This document shows, piece after piece, positions 60,675 to 64,000 of a stretch of DNA of 64,000 bases; position 1 is the first letter of the stretch, and every line of letters starts with the position of its first letter. A program made the translations under genes and the position numbers. This DNA is from Rhodobacteraceae bacterium Araon29 (GTDB taxonomy: Bacteria > Pseudomonadota > Alphaproteobacteria > Rhodobacterales > Rhodobacteraceae): the NCBI GenBank assembly GCA_039640505.1, contig CP046865.1, positions 434,001 to 498,000 on the forward strand. The letters run 5' to 3'. The notes under the pieces were generated by a model. The model searched no databases, was not told the origin of the DNA, and worked only from the letters and a program-made list of their open reading frames with translations.

Positions 60675-61703
60675 ATGGACGACGTAACAATCCGTGGGGC
60701 AGGTATTTTCGGGCTTTCTATCGCCTGGGAATGCGCGCGCCGTGGGGCAAAGGTGACGGTGGTAGACCCGCAGGGGATTGCAGCAGGATCAAGTGGCGGT
60801 ATCGTGGGGGCGCTTGCGCCGCATGTGCCGGAAAACTGGAACAGTAAAAAAGCCTTTCAGTTTGACAGCTTGATGATGGCCGAAGCGTTCTGGACGCAGG
60901 TTGAACAGAGCGGCGGAAAATCATCAGGCTATGCGCGGCTGGGCCGCGTTCAGCCGGTTTTGGATACTGCCGCGCTTGAATTAGCCCATCAACGGAGCGA
61001 AAATGCCACTTCCTTATGGAAAGGGCTGGCCAGATGGATCGTTACGGATACGCCGCCAAACTGGGCACCGCCCTCGCCAACCGGCTTTTGGATTGTTGAT
61101 AGCTTAACTGCGCGTATCAACCCCAATGCGGCTTGCCATGCTTTGGCGGCCGCGCTGCAGGTCAAAGGGGTGCAGATCGCACGGCAGGCTGATGATCGCG
61201 GTGCGGTGCTGTGGGCCACCGGCCTGCATGACCTTTTGCGGATATCGGCACTGCGCGGGCGTGCCTTTGGCATCGGGGTTAAGGGGCAGGCGGCTTTGTT
61301 TGACTTTGATCAATCGACTGCGCCGCAGATTTTTGCCGATACCTTGCATTTTGTCCCCCACGAAGATGGCACGCTTGCTGTCGGCTCAACCTCTGAGCGG
61401 GAGTATGAGGGCATAGATACGGTGGATGGTCAGCTTGATAACTTAATTGAAAAGGCGCAGCGCGTTTTGCCCGAGCTCAAATCCGCGCGGATTTTAAAGC
61501 GCTGGGCAGGCGTGCGGCCGCGCAGCCGCAGCCGAGCGCCGGTGCTTGGGGCACATCCCACCGAAAACGGCGCGTTTATTGCCAATGGTGGCTTTAAGAT
61601 CGGCTTTGGGATGGCACCCAAAATAGCCCAGATCATGGCCGATTTGATCTTGGAAGGGCGCGATGCTATCCCGACTGAATTTCGGCCCGAGGCCTCGTTT
61701 TAA
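60675..61703 (+). CDS. FAD-dependent oxidoreductase, MnmC C-terminal domain homologue
   Basis: 342 aa from ATG 60675, preceded by CAGGCG. DAO-fold flavoprotein with TIRGAGIFGLSIAWECARRG (about 5-24), an ASGGIVG-like loop (AAGSSGGIVGALAPHVP) and a C-terminal ENGAFIANGGFKIGFGM. Its divergence from mnmD across 63 bases indicates that it is the oxidase that removes the carboxymethyl group from cmnm5s2U34 before MnmD methylates, a split MnmC. It could alternatively be a DadA-type oxidase. Confidence 0.82.
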   Translation: MDDVTIRGAGIFGLSIAWECARRGAKVTVVDPQGIAAGSSGGIVGALAPHVPENWNSKKAFQFDSLMMAEAFWTQVEQSGGKSSGYARLGRVQPVLDTAALELAHQRSENATSLWKGLARWIVTDTPPNWAPPSPTGFWIVDSLTARINPNAACHALAAALQVKGVQIARQADDRGAVLWATGLHDLLRISALRGRAFGIGVKGQAALFDFDQSTAPQIFADTLHFVPHEDGTLAVGSTSEREYEGIDTVDGQLDNLIEKAQRVLPELKSARILKRWAGVRPRSRSRAPVLGAHPTENGAFIANGGFKIGFGMAPKIAQIMADLILEGRDAIPTEFRPEASF

Positions 61704-62116
61704 TCTTGCTTTTTAAAGGTTAATTCCCGACCCGCCGGATCCCTTAGAATGAGCTGACCAAGCGAGAGCTTTACCTCAGTCATGTCTTCAAGCGCCAATA
61801 GATAGCGGTATTCATCGTCTAAGGCTTCACAGGCCATTCTTGTGCTTGCCAAAGGACCGATGGCGACATCAGAACCGGTGAATTTAACCGCTCCGAAATA
61901 GCGGTTGCAGGGCGCTTTGCCGCTTAGTTTGCCATCTTGCGAAAAGTGCAGTGTGGCAGCAGCGGTAAAAGCTGTGCCATCTAGTGTTTGCGCCGCCCAA
62001 ACCGGGCCGACTACACTATCCAAAGTCGCCGCAGGATCAACCTGACAGCCGCTTAGAAGCGCCCATAAAGAAAACACAAGGGGTACGAAGTGCGGTGGTT
62101 TAGACATAAACGGCAT
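61700..62116 (-). CDS. META-domain lipoprotein (HslJ-like)
   Basis: 138 aa. Signal peptide with lipobox LLSGC (Cys near residue 24). The remainder is a META/HslJ domain (about 35-135, with PCNRYFGAVKF and TRMACEALDDEY). Outer-membrane-anchored protein of unclear function; HslJ in E. coli is linked to heat and novobiocin response. ATG 62107 is an alternative start. It overlaps the convergent oxidoreductase gene by 4 bases. Confidence 0.78.
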   Translation of the reverse strand: MPFMSKPPHFVPLVFSLWALLSGCQVDPAATLDSVVGPVWAAQTLDGTAFTAAATLHFSQDGKLSGKAPCNRYFGAVKFTGSDVAIGPLASTRMACEALDDEYRYLLALEDMTEVKLSLGQLILRDPAGRELTFKKQD

Positions 62117-62218
62117 AGGTCAATATAGATTTTCTGAAAAATATACGTGACTAAATTAAGTTAAATAATGCCATGGCCATTGGCCGGTGGCAAGAGCCGC
62201 TTGGCATTTGCCTTTGGC

Positions 62219-63904
62219 TTATTCCAATAAACGGCGGGCAATGACCTGCGCCTGAATTTCTGCGGCGCCTTCGAAAATATTCAAAATCCGTGCATCGCAT
62301 AAAATCCTGCTGATTTTATATTCCAGCGCAAAGCCGTTGCCGCCATGGATTTGAAGCCCGTTATCCGCCGCCGACCATGCCACCCGTGCACCCAGCAATT
62401 TGGCCATGCCGGCTTCTAGATCGCAGCGCCGGTCATTGTCTTTTTCAAAGGCACTAAAATAGGTTAGTTGCCGCGCCACCATAATTTCAACCGCCATCAT
62501 CGCCAGTTTATTGGCCACCCTTGGAAATTCGATAAGGGATTTGCCGAACTGCTTGCGGTCTTGGGCATATTGCATCGACACATCCAGCGCAGATTGCGCC
62601 ACACCCACGGCGCGGGCTGCGGTTTGAATACGGGCGCTTTCAAAGGTCTGCATCAGCTGCTTAAAGCCTTTGCCTTCTTGCCCGCCCAGCAGGTTTTCGC
62701 CTTTGACATGAAACTGATCAAAGGCCAGCTCATATTCTTTCATGCCGCGATAGCCTAGAACCTCGATTTCGCCGCCGCTCATACCTTCGGTTGGAAATGG
62801 CTCGGCATCGGTGCCCGGTATTTTTTCCGCAAGAAACATCGACAGGCCGCGATGGTCGGTGCTTTCGGGATCGGTACGCGCCAACAGTGTCATCACATGG
62901 GTGCGCGATGCATGGGTGATCCAGGTTTTATTACCAGTGATACGGTAATCATCACCCTCTTTTGTGGCCCTTGTGCGCAGCGCGCCTAAATCTGATCCGG
63001 TATTGGGTTCGGTAAAGACTGCGGTTGGCAAAATCTCTGCGCTGGCGATTTTTGGCAGCCAATGGGATTTTTGCGCGTCGCTGCCGCCACATAATATGAG
63101 TTCAGCAGCAATTTCAGAGCGGGTGCCAAGCGATCCTACCCCGATATAGCCCCGCGACAGCTCTTCTGAGACCACTGCCATCGTGGCTTTGGATAGCCCA
63201 AGCCCGCCAAGGTTTTCTGGAATGGTAAGCCCGAAAACCCCCATCTCGGCCAGCTCGTCAATGATCTCCATTGGGATCAGCTCATCTTTTAGATGCCACT
63301 CATGCGCCACGGGCTCGATGCGTTCACGGGCATAGCGGCGAAACTGATCGCGAATCATTTCCAGCTCTTCATCAAGGCCGGATATCCCCACGGTGACGTC
63401 TGCATTATTTTCCTGCATCAGTGCGACCAACCGCAGACGGGCCTTTTGTGTATTGCCGTCCTGAATTAGAACGCCGACTTCTTTGGTCACAAAGCCCTGT
63501 GCCTCTGCATCCGATATGCCCATGTCATGCAAACGGATTATTTCGCTTTGGCTGATGGGTATACCGCCGTGGATTTGGCAAAGGTATTCCCCAAATGCAA
63601 TTTGCAGAATAAGCGCTTCAACCTCGCCAAAACGGCTGTCTGCATTTAGCTTTTCTGCCCACTGCTGCATTTGCTTGAGCGCTTCTGCATAGGTGGCAAG
63701 CCAAGCCAGCCCATGCGCGGCGGTTTGATTTTGTTCAACCAGTGCAGCGGAAACACGGCCCTTGGCGCAAACCTGATCGCGCAGTGCTTGCGCGGCTTGT
63801 GTCAGCAACTGATCAACTGCCCCAAGGCTGCCCGACGTCAGGTGGAGAAGATCATCTAGAATGCCCTGCTCGGAAATCCCGATATGCTGTCCTTCGTAAG
63901 CCAT
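62219..63904 (-). CDS. mcd: (2S)-methylsuccinyl-CoA dehydrogenase
   Basis: 561 aa, acyl-CoA dehydrogenase fold with a roughly 170-residue N-terminal extension, the hallmark of Mcd in the ethylmalonyl-CoA pathway. Motifs are FTEPNTGSDLGALRTRA (about 291-307), GNKTWITHASRTHVM and the catalytic Glu region near the C-terminus (IFEGAAEIQAQVIARRLLE, about 543-561). It oxidises methylsuccinyl-CoA to mesaconyl-CoA. AAAGGAAAG precedes ATG 63904. No other pathway gene is in view. Confidence 0.9.
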   Translation of the reverse strand: MAYEGQHIGISEQGILDDLLHLTSGSLGAVDQLLTQAAQALRDQVCAKGRVSAALVEQNQTAAHGLAWLATYAEALKQMQQWAEKLNADSRFGEVEALILQIAFGEYLCQIHGGIPISQSEIIRLHDMGISDAEAQGFVTKEVGVLIQDGNTQKARLRLVALMQENNADVTVGISGLDEELEMIRDQFRRYARERIEPVAHEWHLKDELIPMEIIDELAEMGVFGLTIPENLGGLGLSKATMAVVSEELSRGYIGVGSLGTRSEIAAELILCGGSDAQKSHWLPKIASAEILPTAVFTEPNTGSDLGALRTRATKEGDDYRITGNKTWITHASRTHVMTLLARTDPESTDHRGLSMFLAEKIPGTDAEPFPTEGMSGGEIEVLGYRGMKEYELAFDQFHVKGENLLGGQEGKGFKQLMQTFESARIQTAARAVGVAQSALDVSMQYAQDRKQFGKSLIEFPRVANKLAMMAVEIMVARQLTYFSAFEKDNDRRCDLEAGMAKLLGARVAWSAADNGLQIHGGNGFALEYKISRILCDARILNIFEGAAEIQAQVIARRLLE

Positions 63905-64000
63905 GAATCACTTTCCTTTTAGATTGCTTTTTTCATAATCACTTTGCACTTGCAGCGCAATAAAAATGCACATGCAGCATAAAATTTGTTGTAATCTTGC

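Noticed and set aside
1-64000. tRNA or rRNA genes, CRISPR arrays, insertion sequences, prophage
   Set aside because: No rRNA-like tract, no TPsiC-like motif in an intergenic region that folds convincingly, no spaced direct-repeat array, no transposase or phage gene seen. Weak tRNAs cannot be ruled out without a covariance search.

Overview
The window looks like a chromosome segment of a marine alphaproteobacterium of the Rhodobacteraceae (Roseobacter group). The basis is gene content: a methylsuccinyl-CoA dehydrogenase of the ethylmalonyl-CoA pathway, cytochrome-fused urate hydroxylase PuuD, a fused allantoinase/OHCU decarboxylase, COQ9, DUF1244 and DUF2794 proteins, tandem dimethylglycine-dehydrogenase-like enzymes, and a GTTC-N7-GTTC SOS box of the alphaproteobacterial type. 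Base composition is moderate, with AT-rich patches around 32.9-33.9 kb and 44.5-45.9 kb. I saw no rRNA, tRNA, CRISPR array, insertion sequence or prophage.

Layout. (1) 1-9.65 kb: a divergent sensor kinase (cut by the window edge), then a branched-chain-type ABC uptake operon bracketed by two acyl-adenylating CoA ligases; its LivH permease carries a one-base frameshift. (2) 9.8-31.9 kb: mostly housekeeping genes (gltX, pyk, rpmI-rplT, pheS/pheT with an amidotransferase gene between them, ald with its divergent Lrp-type regulator, ppk2, rpsU, coq9), plus arsH, a DadA-like oxidase and a pair of hydroxyproline-type catabolic genes. (3) 33.9-43.1 kb: an eight-gene, tightly packed minus-strand operon headed by an XRE-cupin regulator and preceded by a 66-bp inverted repeat. 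It encodes two LysE exporters, a GFA protein, two FAD/GcvT demethylase-like dehydrogenases, a zinc-free MDR oxidoreductase and a homocysteine S-methyltransferase. This is the best candidate for an undescribed pathway, probably catabolism of an N-methylated compound with capture of the one-carbon units. (4) 43.2-49.3 kb: a pseudouridine synthase, a DUF899-like redox protein, an AT-rich patch with a TbpB-like surface lipoprotein gene, and a solo dnaE2 that has its own SOS box, lacks its C-terminal domain and has no imuA/imuB beside it. (5) 49.3-56.1 kb: urate catabolism (permease, ureidoglycolate lyase, allantoinase/OHCU decarboxylase, HIU hydrolase, LysR regulator, PuuD), with two small secreted-protein genes, one made of SKYDNS heptads, lying inside the cluster. 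(6) 56.1-64 kb: dapA, slt, an EamA transporter, a split and divergent mnmC (mnmD plus the FAD oxidoreductase), a META-domain lipoprotein and mcd.

The shared theme is scavenging of small organic nitrogen and carbon compounds: carboxylic acids through the Liv system, hydroxyprolines, alanine, methylated amines or betaines, and purines. Function calls rest on protein motifs read by eye; no database search was run. Starts were chosen from ribosome binding sites where one is visible.
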